From positions 124,001 to 188,000 of the forward strand of contig JAEULA010000034.1 of assembly GCA_016793165.1 (NCBI GenBank): a DNA stretch of 64,000 bases, written 5' to 3'. The stretch's first letter is position 1; each line of letters starts with the position of its first letter. Position numbers and translations under genes: made by a program. This DNA is from Alphaproteobacteria bacterium (GTDB taxonomy: Bacteria > Pseudomonadota > Alphaproteobacteria > CACIAM-22H2). Positions 35,163 through 43,281 of the stretch are shown here, in pieces. The notes under the pieces were generated by a model that ran no database searches, had not been told where the DNA came from, and worked only from the letters and a program-made list of their open reading frames with translations.

Positions 35163-38101
35163 GACCGCATCCGCTCGCCCTTGGGATCCAGGAAGACGGG
35201 CCGCGTCACCCGCGCCTCGCTCGTTTCGCCCGAGGGACCGAACAGGCGCACCGAGGCGTCCGTCAGCGCTCGCCCGTCCTCGATCAGCGCAAGCGCGATC
35301 GAGCGGCCGAGGGCCGGACTCATGCAGCTCGCCGTGACGTAGCCGCGCCCGCGCGCACCGGTCTCGTCGAGAACCTGCGAGCCCTCGGCCGGGACTTGCC
35401 CCGGATCGTGCGACAGCAGCCCGACGAGTTGGGCACGCGGCGCGGTGTCCGCGAGATTGCGTTGCAACGAGCGCTTGCCGACGAAGTCGGGCTTGTCCAT
35501 CGCGACGATCCACTTCATGCCGAGGTCGAAGGGGTCGGCCACGCCGTCCGCCTCGTGACCGACGGAGATGAACCCCTTCTCGACGCGCAGCACATGGTTG
35601 GCCTCGGAGCCGAGCGGCTGCATATCGTGCGCCGCGCCCGCGGCGAGGAGCGCGTTCCAGACCTCGAGCGCGCGGCGCGCCGGCACGTTGACCTCGAAGC
35701 TCAGCTCTCCGGTGAAGCTCACGCGCATGACCCGCGCGGGCACGCCGGCGACCGCGCCCTCGCGGATCGCCATGAACGGGAAGGCCGCCCGATCGAGATC
35801 CACCGTCGTGCCGGCCGCCGCCAGCACGTCGCGCGCCCGCGGCCCGCAGACCACGATGTCCGCCCACTGGGTCGTGACCGGGACGAGCCGGACGTCGAGT
35901 CCAGGCCACACGACCTGGCGGTGATACTCGAAGCGCGCCAACGCCGCCTCCGCGTTGCCCGTGGTCGTGGTGACGAGGAAGCGCTCGGCGCCCAGGCGGA
36001 ACGCGACGCCGTCGTCGAACAGCCTGCCGTCCTCGTGCAGCATCACGCCGTAGCGTCCGTTCCCGACGCCGAGATCCGCCCAGCGATTGCAGTACATCCG
36101 CTCCAGGAACGCGACGACATCGCGTCCGGCGAACTCGAACTTGCCGAGCGGGCTGGAGTCGTACATCGCGGCGCCGCCGCGGCAGGCCCGGCACTCGCGG
36201 GCCGTCGCTTCCGCGAGCCCTTCGCCGGCGCGCGGATAATAGCCCGGACGGCGCCAATGGCCGCCGACGTCGTACATCACCGCGCCGGCCGCCTCGTGCC
36301 ATGACGTCAGCGGCGTGGCGCGCGCCGGCGTAAGGAACCAACCCTCGCGCGGCGCCAGGGTGCCGAAGGCGACCGGCGCGAAGGGCGGACGGAACGTCGT
36401 CACCCCGACCGTGCCGGGCCGCTCGTCGCGCGCGGCTGCGAGCAGCGCGACCGCATTGAGATTGCCGTGCCGTCCCTGGTCGAGCGCCATCCCCGTCGTC
36501 GTGTAGCGCTTCATCAGCTCGACGGACTCGTAGCCCTCCTGCACGGCGAGCCGGATGTCGGCCGCGGTGGTGTCGGCCGCAAGGTCGACGAATGCCTTGC
36601 CGGCCTCGCGCGGCCGCGGCGATTCGAAATAGGGCTCGAGGTCGAGCGCGAGCTCGTCGGTCGTGACGACATCCGCCGCTCGCCACGGCGCCACCGGGCG
36701 GCCGAGGTCGCGGGTCGACTCCGCCGCCGCCGCCGCACCGTCCGCGATCGCGGCCGCGAGCGAGAATCGCCCCGCGCACGCCCCGGCGCTGCGCACGCCG
36801 CGGTCGTCCGCGACGGGGAGGAAGGCGGCGACGGCGTCGTCGTAAGCGACACGGCCGCCGGCATGTCCGTGCAGGTGGACGAGCGGCGTCCAGCCGCCGG
36901 AGACGGCAAGGACGTCGCCGTCGACGGTGCGGGCGGCCTCGGCGGCATCGCGCCCCGCGACGCGGACTCCCTCGACCTGCCGCCCGACGACGTCGACGAC
37001 CGACTGGCCGCCCAGCACGGCGATGCCGAGACGGCTCACCAGCTCGACCGCCGCCGCGTCGATGCGCGGGCGCGGATCGACGATCGCCGTGACCTCCACG
37101 CCGAGGCCGCGCAGCCGTGCCGCGTCGCCGTAGGCGCCGCCGTTGTTCGCGAACACCACGACGCTGCGGCCGCAGGCGACGGCATTCCGCTCGGCGTACC
37201 GGCGCACCGCGTTGAGCGACATCACGCCGGGCCGATCGTTGTTGGCGAAGACCAGGGGGCGCTCGATCGCGCCCGTCGCGAGCACGATGCGCTCAGCACG
37301 GATCCGCCACAGCCGCTCGTCGAGGCCCTCGCACGGATCGCGCTCCACGGCGACGGCGAAGCCGTGGTCGTAGAGGCCGGTCACGAGGGTGCGCGCGAGA
37401 CGCCGCGTCTCCGGCGCGGCGTCGAACTCCGCCGTCAGCCGCTCCGCCCAGTCGATCGCGCGCTCGCCGCCGACGCGCGCGTCCATCGCCTCGAGGCTCG
37501 CCCGGCCCGGGGCCTCGCCGTCGTCGGCGAGCAGGACGCGCAACCCGCTCGACGCCAGCCGATGCGCGGCCGCCAGCCCCGCCGGCCCGGCGCCGACGAC
37601 CAGGACGTCGCAATGCGCATGCCGCGTCTCGCGCCGCCACGACGGCGTCGTGCCGCGGACGCGGCCGAGGCCGGCGGCGGCGCGGATGACGCGCTCGTAG
37701 CGCGGCCAGGCGCCGGCCGGGCCCATGAACGTCTTGTAGTAGAACCCGGCCGGCAGCAGCCGGCCGAACAGGTCGTTGACCGCGCGCAGGTCGAAGCGGG
37801 CGCTCGGCCAGGCATTGACCGCGCGCACGGCCATTCCCTCGCGCACCGTCAGCCGCGTGGCGAGGGTCGCGATCTCGTCGCCGCAGGCGACCAGGGCGCT
37901 GGGCTCGTCGAGATCGAAGCCGTAGATGCCGCGGGGCCGGTGGTACTTGAAGCTGCGCGCCACGACCCGCTCGCCCGCGGCGATCAGCGCGGCGGCGACG
38001 CTCTCGCCCGCGCGCCCCGCGACGGCGCGGCCGTCGAAGGTGAAGGACACCGGCGCGCCCGACGACCGGCCATCCGCCGTCGCGAGCCGATACCCGCTCA
38101 C
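35159..38101 (-). CDS. soxA: Sarcosine oxidase alpha subunit
   Basis: Large subunit of 980 residues. An N-terminal ferredoxin-like domain (SFTFDGRAVAGRAGESVAAA, YHRPRGIYGFD) precedes a dinucleotide-binding domain (DVLVVGAGPAGLAAAHRLA, IVLATGAIERPLVF). The C-terminal half is a glycine-cleavage T-like domain that takes the methyl carbon to tetrahydrofolate (MYDSSPLGKFEFAGRDV, VSFTGELSFEV, GMKWIVAMDKPDFVGK). The start is GTG 38101, overlapping the soxD stop as GTGA; the frame stays open further but underlies soxD and soxB. The complex oxidises sarcosine to glycine, 5,10-methylene-tetrahydrofolate and H2O2. Confidence 0.95.
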   Translation of the reverse strand: MSGYRLATADGRSSGAPVSFTFDGRAVAGRAGESVAAALIAAGERVVARSFKYHRPRGIYGFDLDEPSALVACGDEIATLATRLTVREGMAVRAVNAWPSARFDLRAVNDLFGRLLPAGFYYKTFMGPAGAWPRYERVIRAAAGLGRVRGTTPSWRRETRHAHCDVLVVGAGPAGLAAAHRLASSGLRVLLADDGEAPGRASLEAMDARVGGERAIDWAERLTAEFDAAPETRRLARTLVTGLYDHGFAVAVERDPCEGLDERLWRIRAERIVLATGAIERPLVFANNDRPGVMSLNAVRRYAERNAVACGRSVVVFANNGGAYGDAARLRGLGVEVTAIVDPRPRIDAAAVELVSRLGIAVLGGQSVVDVVGRQVEGVRVAGRDAAEAARTVDGDVLAVSGGWTPLVHLHGHAGGRVAYDDAVAAFLPVADDRGVRSAGACAGRFSLAAAIADGAAAAAESTRDLGRPVAPWRAADVVTTDELALDLEPYFESPRPREAGKAFVDLAADTTAADIRLAVQEGYESVELMKRYTTTGMALDQGRHGNLNAVALLAAARDERPGTVGVTTFRPPFAPVAFGTLAPREGWFLTPARATPLTSWHEAAGAVMYDVGGHWRRPGYYPRAGEGLAEATARECRACRGGAAMYDSSPLGKFEFAGRDVVAFLERMYCNRWADLGVGNGRYGVMLHEDGRLFDDGVAFRLGAERFLVTTTTGNAEAALARFEYHRQVVWPGLDVRLVPVTTQWADIVVCGPRARDVLAAAGTTVDLDRAAFPFMAIREGAVAGVPARVMRVSFTGELSFEVNVPARRALEVWNALLAAGAAHDMQPLGSEANHVLRVEKGFISVGHEADGVADPFDLGMKWIVAMDKPDFVGKRSLQRNLADTAPRAQLVGLLSHDPGQVPAEGSQVLDETGARGRGYVTASCMSPALGRSIALALIEDGRALTDASVRLFGPSGETSEARVTRPVFLDPKGERMRS

Positions 38102-38337
38102 GACGCGACCGAATTGTCGCGCGTGTCGCGGGTCACGCGGAACCAGCGCCGGCACCCGTGCCGATGCCACCACAGCTCGTCCTGGACGCCCTTCACGTTG
38201 TCGCGCGCGTAGAGATGCGCGGTCCAGGCCGCGGCGTCGAGCGCCTCCGGATCTCCCGGGCGCGCGGTCGCCTCGCCGGCGCAGGCGAATTCCGTCTCGG
38301 CGCGCGGCCCGCAGAAGGGACAGGTGATGCGCAGCAT
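38098..38337 (-). CDS. soxD: Sarcosine oxidase delta subunit
   Basis: Zinc-binding small subunit of 79 residues: paired cysteines in ITCPFCGPR and, near the end, WWHRHGCRRWFRVTRDT supplying the histidine and third cysteine. It starts at ATG 38337, ten bases after soxB, and overlaps soxA by four. Confidence 0.95.
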   Translation of the reverse strand: MLRITCPFCGPRAETEFACAGEATARPGDPEALDAAAWTAHLYARDNVKGVQDELWWHRHGCRRWFRVTRDTRDNSVAS

Positions 38338-38346
38338 GGCGACCGC

Positions 38347-39594
38347 TCAGATCCGGTTCGAGGCGCCGGCCGTCTCGAACAGCGGTCGGCCGCCGTCGAA
38401 ACGCGCGAGCGAGAGATGGACGGCGAGCGGATGCGGCGTCCCGGTCGCGACGAGATGCGCGAGAGCCATGCCGCCGATCGGGATCGCCTTGAAGCCGCCG
38501 GAGCCCCAGCCGACGCTGAGCGAGAGGCCTTCCACCGGCGTCGCCGACAGGATGGGCGTGATGTCGTGGCAAAGGTCGATCGAGCCCGCCCATTGCCGCA
38601 GCATCCGCACGCGCTTCAGCGCCGGGAACAGCGAGAGCATCGCGCCGACCGACTCCTCGACGACGCCGAAGCTGCCGCGTGCGGCATAGGACGGGTAGCC
38701 GTCGGCGCCGCCGCCGATCACCAGCTCGCCCTTGTCGCTCTGGGAGAAGTACGTCGCCAGGTGCGGGATGTTCACCACGACGTCGAGCATCGGCTTCAGC
38801 GGCTCCGACACGAAGGCCTGCAACGGGACCGTCTCGATCGGAAGCCGCAGATCCGCGGTCGCCGCCAGCACGCCGGCATGCGCCGCCACGGCGAGCGCGA
38901 CCTTGGGCGCGGCGACGAAGCCGCGGGTCGTCTCGACGCCGACGACGCGGCCGCCGTCGCGGCGCACCGCGGTCACCTCGCAGTTCTGGATTATGTCGAC
39001 GCCGCGCGCATCGGCGGCGCGGGCATAGCCCCAGGCGACGGCGTCGTGGCGCGCCACGCCGGCGGTCGGATGCCAGCTCGCGGCGAGAACCGGCAGGCGT
39101 ATCGACGCGGCGAGATCGAGCAGCGGCAGCTTCGCCTGAGCCTCCTGCGGCGTCAGGATGTCGAACGGGACGCCGATCAGGCGCAGCGACGCTTGGCGCC
39201 GCTTCACGTCGCGCAGCTTCGCCCAGCTCTGGATCAGGTCGATCTGGCCGCGCTGGCTGAACATCACGTTGTAGTTCAGCTCCTGCGACAGGCCTTCCCA
39301 CAGCCGGATGCTCTCGGCGTAGAAGCGCATCGACGGCTCGCGCAGGTAGTTGGCGCGGATGGTCACCGTATTGCGGGCCGTGTTGCCGCCGCCGAGCCAG
39401 GACCTCTCGAGCACCGCAACGCGCGCGAGCCCATGATGCTTCGCGAGGTAGTACGCGGTCGCGAGGCCATGGCCGCCGCCGCCGACGATCACCGCGTCGT
39501 AGCGCTGCTGCAGCGGCGGATCGCGCCAGGCGCGCGGCCAGTCCGCATGCCCGGTGAGCGCATTGCGCGCGAGGGAAAGGAATGAATAGCGCAT
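38347..39594 (-). CDS. soxB: Sarcosine oxidase beta subunit
   Basis: FAD-dependent dehydrogenase subunit of 415 residues, the usual size. The dinucleotide motif is VIVGGGGHGLATAYYL, followed by LERSWLGGGNTARNTV. The histidine in GVARHDAVAWG is where covalent FMN is attached in characterised enzymes. It begins at ATG 39594 with no clear Shine-Dalgarno sequence. First gene of soxBDAG. A 139-base gap holding an inverted pair of REP-like units separates it from the binding-protein gene upstream. Confidence 0.96.
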   Translation of the reverse strand: MRYSFLSLARNALTGHADWPRAWRDPPLQQRYDAVIVGGGGHGLATAYYLAKHHGLARVAVLERSWLGGGNTARNTVTIRANYLREPSMRFYAESIRLWEGLSQELNYNVMFSQRGQIDLIQSWAKLRDVKRRQASLRLIGVPFDILTPQEAQAKLPLLDLAASIRLPVLAASWHPTAGVARHDAVAWGYARAADARGVDIIQNCEVTAVRRDGGRVVGVETTRGFVAAPKVALAVAAHAGVLAATADLRLPIETVPLQAFVSEPLKPMLDVVVNIPHLATYFSQSDKGELVIGGGADGYPSYAARGSFGVVEESVGAMLSLFPALKRVRMLRQWAGSIDLCHDITPILSATPVEGLSLSVGWGSGGFKAIPIGGMALAHLVATGTPHPLAVHLSLARFDGGRPLFETAGASNRI

Positions 39595-39613
39595 GAGGTG
39601 GCGCTAGCGGGTA

Positions 39614-39729
39614 GGCCCCCTCCCCGGCCCTCCCCCGGTCGCTTCGCTCCGGGGCAGGGCGGGTGGTTGCGCGCGACGTCACGACCGCCCCGCCCCCGGA
39701 GCCAAGCGACCGGGGGCGGGCCGGGGTGG
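39614..39729. repeat. Inverted pair of about 45-base REP-like palindromic units
   Basis: Left unit about 39616-39664 and right unit about 39683-39729 are inverted copies, close to 90% alike over about 45 bases. Each contains a core such as CCCCCGGTCGCTTCGCTCC flanked by C-rich and G-rich arms, so each can also fold alone. They fill the gap between a binding-protein gene stop (39734) and soxB (39594). Layout and composition match extragenic palindromic (REP/BIME-type) elements. No other copy was seen in the window. Confidence 0.7.
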
Positions 39730-39733
39730 CGTG

Positions 39734-40561
39734 TCAGGTCTTGTGCAGGACCAGCTTGTACTTGTCGTTCAGCTCGTCGAAGAAGCCGCTGGCGAGGCGC
39801 AGAGTCACCCAGTTGTTGAGGAAGTTCAGCCAGATCAGGTCGTCGATCGCCGACATGAAGCACAGCGGGATCGAGTTCTTCGGCGTGTCCTGCAGCACCA
39901 TCGTCAGGTTCGGATACTCGACGACCAGCTGCGAGCCCTCGACGAGGCTGGTGATCGTGACGTCGACTCGGCCCGCGATCAGCTCCTGGAAGTCGCGCAC
40001 CGGGGATTCGACGCGACGGACCTTCGCCTTCGGGAGCTCGGAGACGACGAACTGCTCCATCGTCGTGCCGAGATTGAAGCCGACGGTCGTGTTGGGGCTG
40101 TTGACGTCGTCCCAGGTCTTGAACTTCGCGGCCGCATCCTTGCGCGCCAGCGGCAGGAAGGCGTTGCGGCCCCAGGGGATCGTGAAAGCGGCGGCCTTCA
40201 TGCGCGGCACGCTCATCGACGTGCCGGTCGTCACGATGTCGTATTGGTTGGCCGTCAGCCCGCTGATCAGCGTCGGCCATGTCGTCGGAACGAACTCGAC
40301 CTTCACGCCCATGTCCGCGGCGAGCTTGTTCGCCGAATCGATCTGATGGCCCCTGAGCTCGCGGCTCGTCGGGTCGCGGAAACTCATCGGATTGAAGTCG
40401 CCGGTCGTGCCGCACCGCAGGACGCCGTTCTGCTGGATCGTCTGCAAGCGCGAGCGCGCGCCGGCGCCCGCCGCAGGGGCCTGCGCCTGAGCCTGGGCGA
40501 CGAGCAGCGGCGACGCCGCGCCGAGTCCGACGCCGGAAGTGAGCAGTGTGCGCCTATCCAT
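39734..40561 (-). CDS. Amino-acid-type ABC transporter substrate-binding protein
   Basis: Family 3 binding protein of 275 residues with a twin-arginine-like leader (MDRRTLLTSGVGLGAASPLL). The mature part has LQTIQQNGVLRCGTTGDFNP, GHQIDSANKLAADMGVKVEF and YDIVTTGTSMSVPRMKAAAF. AAGGAGAGG lies before ATG 40561. It is divergent from RidA and a permease of the same transporter class at 41066, its probable partner. It differs clearly from the binding protein at 31580. Confidence 0.9.
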   Translation of the reverse strand: MDRRTLLTSGVGLGAASPLLVAQAQAQAPAAGAGARSRLQTIQQNGVLRCGTTGDFNPMSFRDPTSRELRGHQIDSANKLAADMGVKVEFVPTTWPTLISGLTANQYDIVTTGTSMSVPRMKAAAFTIPWGRNAFLPLARKDAAAKFKTWDDVNSPNTTVGFNLGTTMEQFVVSELPKAKVRRVESPVRDFQELIAGRVDVTITSLVEGSQLVVEYPNLTMVLQDTPKNSIPLCFMSAIDDLIWLNFLNNWVTLRLASGFFDELNDKYKLVLHKT

Positions 40562-40679
40562 GCGAGCCTCTCCTTGTGTCCCTCGGGAAAGCGTCAGTGT
40601 GGGCGGCGCCTCGGAAGGGCGTCAAGGACGAGGCGGTTGTTGCGCCGGGCCCGCGCGTGCTGTTGTCTGCCGTCCCGTC

Positions 40680-41069
40680 ATGACCCGTCGTCTCGTCACC
40701 ACCGGCCGTCCCTGGGAAGCCCAGTGCGGCTATGCCCGCGCCGTGCGCATCGGAAATCTCGTCGAGACGAGCCTCTGCTCGCCGGCCGACGACAACGGCA
40801 GGATCCTGCACCCCGGCGACGTCTATCGGCAGACGAAAGTCTGCCTCGAGCTCATCGGCAACTGCCTGCGCCAGCTGGACATGGGCTACGAGGACGTCAT
40901 CAAGACCCGCATCTACGTGGCGGACCCGAAGCACTGGGTGGAGTCCGGGCGCGCCCATGGCGAGATCTTCAGCACGATCCGCCCGGCGCTCGGCTGGGTC
41001 TACATGAGCGCGTTCTTCCATCCGGACATCACGGTGGAGGTCGAGTGCACCGCGTATCGCCCGACGTGA
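40680..41069 (+). CDS. RidA (YjgF/UK114) family protein
   Basis: Protein of 129 residues with the RidA fold: NLVETSLCSPADDNGRILH, then GYEDVIKTRIYVAD with the arginine expected to bind the substrate carboxylate, and the C-terminal ITVEVECTAYRP. RidA proteins hydrolyse reactive enamine/imine intermediates; clustered relatives often act in catabolism of amines. It starts at ATG 40680, and its TGA overlaps the permease GTG as GTGA. Confidence 0.9.
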   Translation: MTRRLVTTGRPWEAQCGYARAVRIGNLVETSLCSPADDNGRILHPGDVYRQTKVCLELIGNCLRQLDMGYEDVIKTRIYVADPKHWVESGRAHGEIFSTIRPALGWVYMSAFFHPDITVEVECTAYRPT

Positions 41070-41914
41070 CTCGCCGCCGCGTCGGCATCGTCGTCCTTGC
41101 CCTGGCGACGACGGGATGCGCCGGCGACGGGTTCAACTGGGGGTGGCATGTCGTCGATCCCACCACCGCCCAGGGCCAGAACAACCTGAGCTTCCTCGTC
41201 ACGGGCTTCGCGGACACGATCCTGCTCTCGGTGGCGACGCTCGCCCTGTCCCTGACCCTGGGACTGGTCGTCGCGCTGCTCGGCCTCGCCGGCTGGACCC
41301 CCTTCGCGCGCCTCGCCCCGCCCTTCGACCGCAGCGTGCCCGAGCACCGGCGCGCCGGCGGAATGCGCGCGAGACTGGCACGCTGGCAGCCGCTCGGCAC
41401 GATCAACCGCGTGTATGTGGAGGTGTTCCGCTCGATCCCGATGCTCGTGATGATCCTGTGGGTGTTCTACGGCATCCCGACCCTGACGGGCCTGCAGATA
41501 TCGGTCTTCGTCGCGGCCATGCTCGCGATCGGGATCTGCGACAGCGCGTTCGAGGCGGAGATATTCCGCGGCGGCATCCAGTCCATCGATCGCGGGCAGC
41601 GCGAGGCCGCACGCGCCGTCGGCCTGCGGCCGTGGCAGGAGATGCGCCTCGTCGTGCTGCCGCAGGCGATCCGCCGCATCCTGCCGCCGCTCGGTAACCA
41701 GCTCGTCTACATCACCAAGATCTCGTCGCTCGCCTCGGTGATCGGCCTGGGCGAACTGACCCGCAAGGCCAACGAGCTGAACGTCACCGTGTTTCGCCCG
41801 CTCGAGATCTACACCGTGCTGGTGCTCGAATATCTCGTGCTGATCCTGGTGATCTCGCATCTCGTCCGACGTCTCGAGCGGCGCATGGGCGCCGACGAGA
41901 CGCGGCGTCGCTGA
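41066..41914 (+). CDS. Amino-acid-type ABC transporter permease
   Basis: Permease of 282 residues with signature YVEVFRSIPMLVMILWVFYG and EAA loop EAARAVGLRPWQEMRLVVLP. The start is GTG 41066, overlapping the RidA stop; an upstream in-frame GTG near 41046 is less likely. The first hydrophobic segment ends in LATTGCAGDG, which looks like a lipoprotein cleavage site, an odd feature for a permease. A long loop rich in arginine and proline (SVPEHRRAGGMRARLARW) follows helix 2. Neither a second permease nor an ATPase is adjacent, so it may work as a homodimer with a borrowed ATPase. Confidence 0.85.
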   Translation: MTRRRVGIVVLALATTGCAGDGFNWGWHVVDPTTAQGQNNLSFLVTGFADTILLSVATLALSLTLGLVVALLGLAGWTPFARLAPPFDRSVPEHRRAGGMRARLARWQPLGTINRVYVEVFRSIPMLVMILWVFYGIPTLTGLQISVFVAAMLAIGICDSAFEAEIFRGGIQSIDRGQREAARAVGLRPWQEMRLVVLPQAIRRILPPLGNQLVYITKISSLASVIGLGELTRKANELNVTVFRPLEIYTVLVLEYLVLILVISHLVRRLERRMGADETRRR

Positions 41915-41933
41915 CCGCGACGGAGGAGCGACA

Positions 41934-43277
41934 ATGTCGGGCCCCACTCCCTACTCGGGCTATCGCCACCGCGCGGTGCCCGCTCCCGACCCCGAACTCA
42001 CGCAGGTCGGTCCCGACACGCCCTGCGGCGAGTATCTCCGCCGGGTCTGGCAGCCCGTCGCGATGCTGGCCGAGCTCGGCGAGCGGCCGCTGGCGCTGCG
42101 CATCCTGGGCGAGGACCTCGTCCTGTTCCGCGACCGCTCCGACCGCATTGGGCTGCTGCACAAGCATTGCATCCACCGCGGCGCCAGCCTCGAGTTCGGC
42201 ATCCCGATGGAGCGCGGCCTGTCGTGCTGCTACCACGGCTGGACCTTCGACATCGACGGCACGATCCTCGACACGCCCGCCGAGCCGCCGACGAGCCGCA
42301 TCCGCCAGACGCGCTGCCAGGGCGCCTACCCCGTCCACGTGCACGACGGGCTCGTCTTCGCGTATTTCGGTCCGCCCGAGGCGAGGCCGCCCTTCCCCGT
42401 CTTCGACACCGCGCGCGGCGGCGCCGAGCCGGTACCCTTCGCGATCCGCATGCCCTGCAACTGGCTGCAGGTCTACGAGAACACGCAGGACCCCGTGCAC
42501 GTCGTCTACCTCCATACGCGGATGTCCGGCGCGCAGTTCGGCCCGGCATCCGGCGCCACCCAGGCGATCGAGTACCGACAGACGCCGCTCGGCATGATCA
42601 ACGTCCAGACGCGCCGCTGGGGCGAGCATTTCTGGACGCGCTGCACCGAGACCATCCTGCCCAACGCGAACCAGACTGGCGCGATCTGGGAGGCGGCGGA
42701 GCACCCCAAGGTCTTCCAGCGCGCGGCGATCAGCCGCTGGATGGTGCCGATGGACGACACGCACACCGCGATCATCGGCTGGCGCTACTTCAGCGACGAG
42801 CTCGACCCGCAAGGCCTCGGCGACCGGCGCAAGGTCGGCCGCCAGACGATCGACTTCATCGGCCAGACCGAGGAGGAGCGCAGCTACGCGGAGCGCCAGC
42901 GCCAGCCCGGGGACTACGAGGTCCAGGTGTCGCAGCGCGCGATCGCGGTCCACGCGCTCGAGACGCTGGCCTCGTCCGACCAGGGGGTCGCCATGCTGCG
43001 CCGCCTCGTCCGGCGCGGCCTGCGCGCCGTCGCGGCGGGCGAGGCCTTCGCGTCCTACCCCGTCGGCGCGGACGGCCTGGTCGCGACCTTCTGCCAGGAC
43101 ACCGTGATGCCGGCCTCGGCCCGGCCCGGCACGATCGACGACCGCGAGGGCCTCGCCGCCATCGGCCGTCTCGTCGCCGATGCCGTGATCGACTCCGCCG
43201 GCGAGCCGGCGGCCCGCCGCCGCGCCGAGATCCACGACCGACTGGCCCGCGAAGGGCTGCAACAAGCGAGGAAATGA
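41934..43277 (+). CDS. Rieske non-haem iron oxygenase alpha subunit
   Basis: Oxygenase of 447 residues: Rieske ligands C79, H81 (HCIHRG) and C98, H101 (SCCYHGW), then a catalytic iron site in YENTQDPVHVVYLH with two histidines five residues apart and the bridging aspartate just before. It belongs to a different subgroup from the Rieske protein at 33434, closer to phthalate/vanillate-type demethylases. It is 20 bases after the permease and 5 bases before a sulfatase gene. No reductase gene is adjacent. The substrate is unknown. Confidence 0.88.
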   Translation: MSGPTPYSGYRHRAVPAPDPELTQVGPDTPCGEYLRRVWQPVAMLAELGERPLALRILGEDLVLFRDRSDRIGLLHKHCIHRGASLEFGIPMERGLSCCYHGWTFDIDGTILDTPAEPPTSRIRQTRCQGAYPVHVHDGLVFAYFGPPEARPPFPVFDTARGGAEPVPFAIRMPCNWLQVYENTQDPVHVVYLHTRMSGAQFGPASGATQAIEYRQTPLGMINVQTRRWGEHFWTRCTETILPNANQTGAIWEAAEHPKVFQRAAISRWMVPMDDTHTAIIGWRYFSDELDPQGLGDRRKVGRQTIDFIGQTEEERSYAERQRQPGDYEVQVSQRAIAVHALETLASSDQGVAMLRRLVRRGLRAVAAGEAFASYPVGADGLVATFCQDTVMPASARPGTIDDREGLAAIGRLVADAVIDSAGEPAARRRAEIHDRLAREGLQQARK

Positions 43278-43281
43278 CCCG

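Noticed and set aside
35159-39682. A continuous minus-strand frame of about 1507 codons suggesting a fused sarcosine oxidase
   Set aside because: soxD and soxB are clear, separately encoded in other frames over 38098-39594; soxA begins at GTG 38101.
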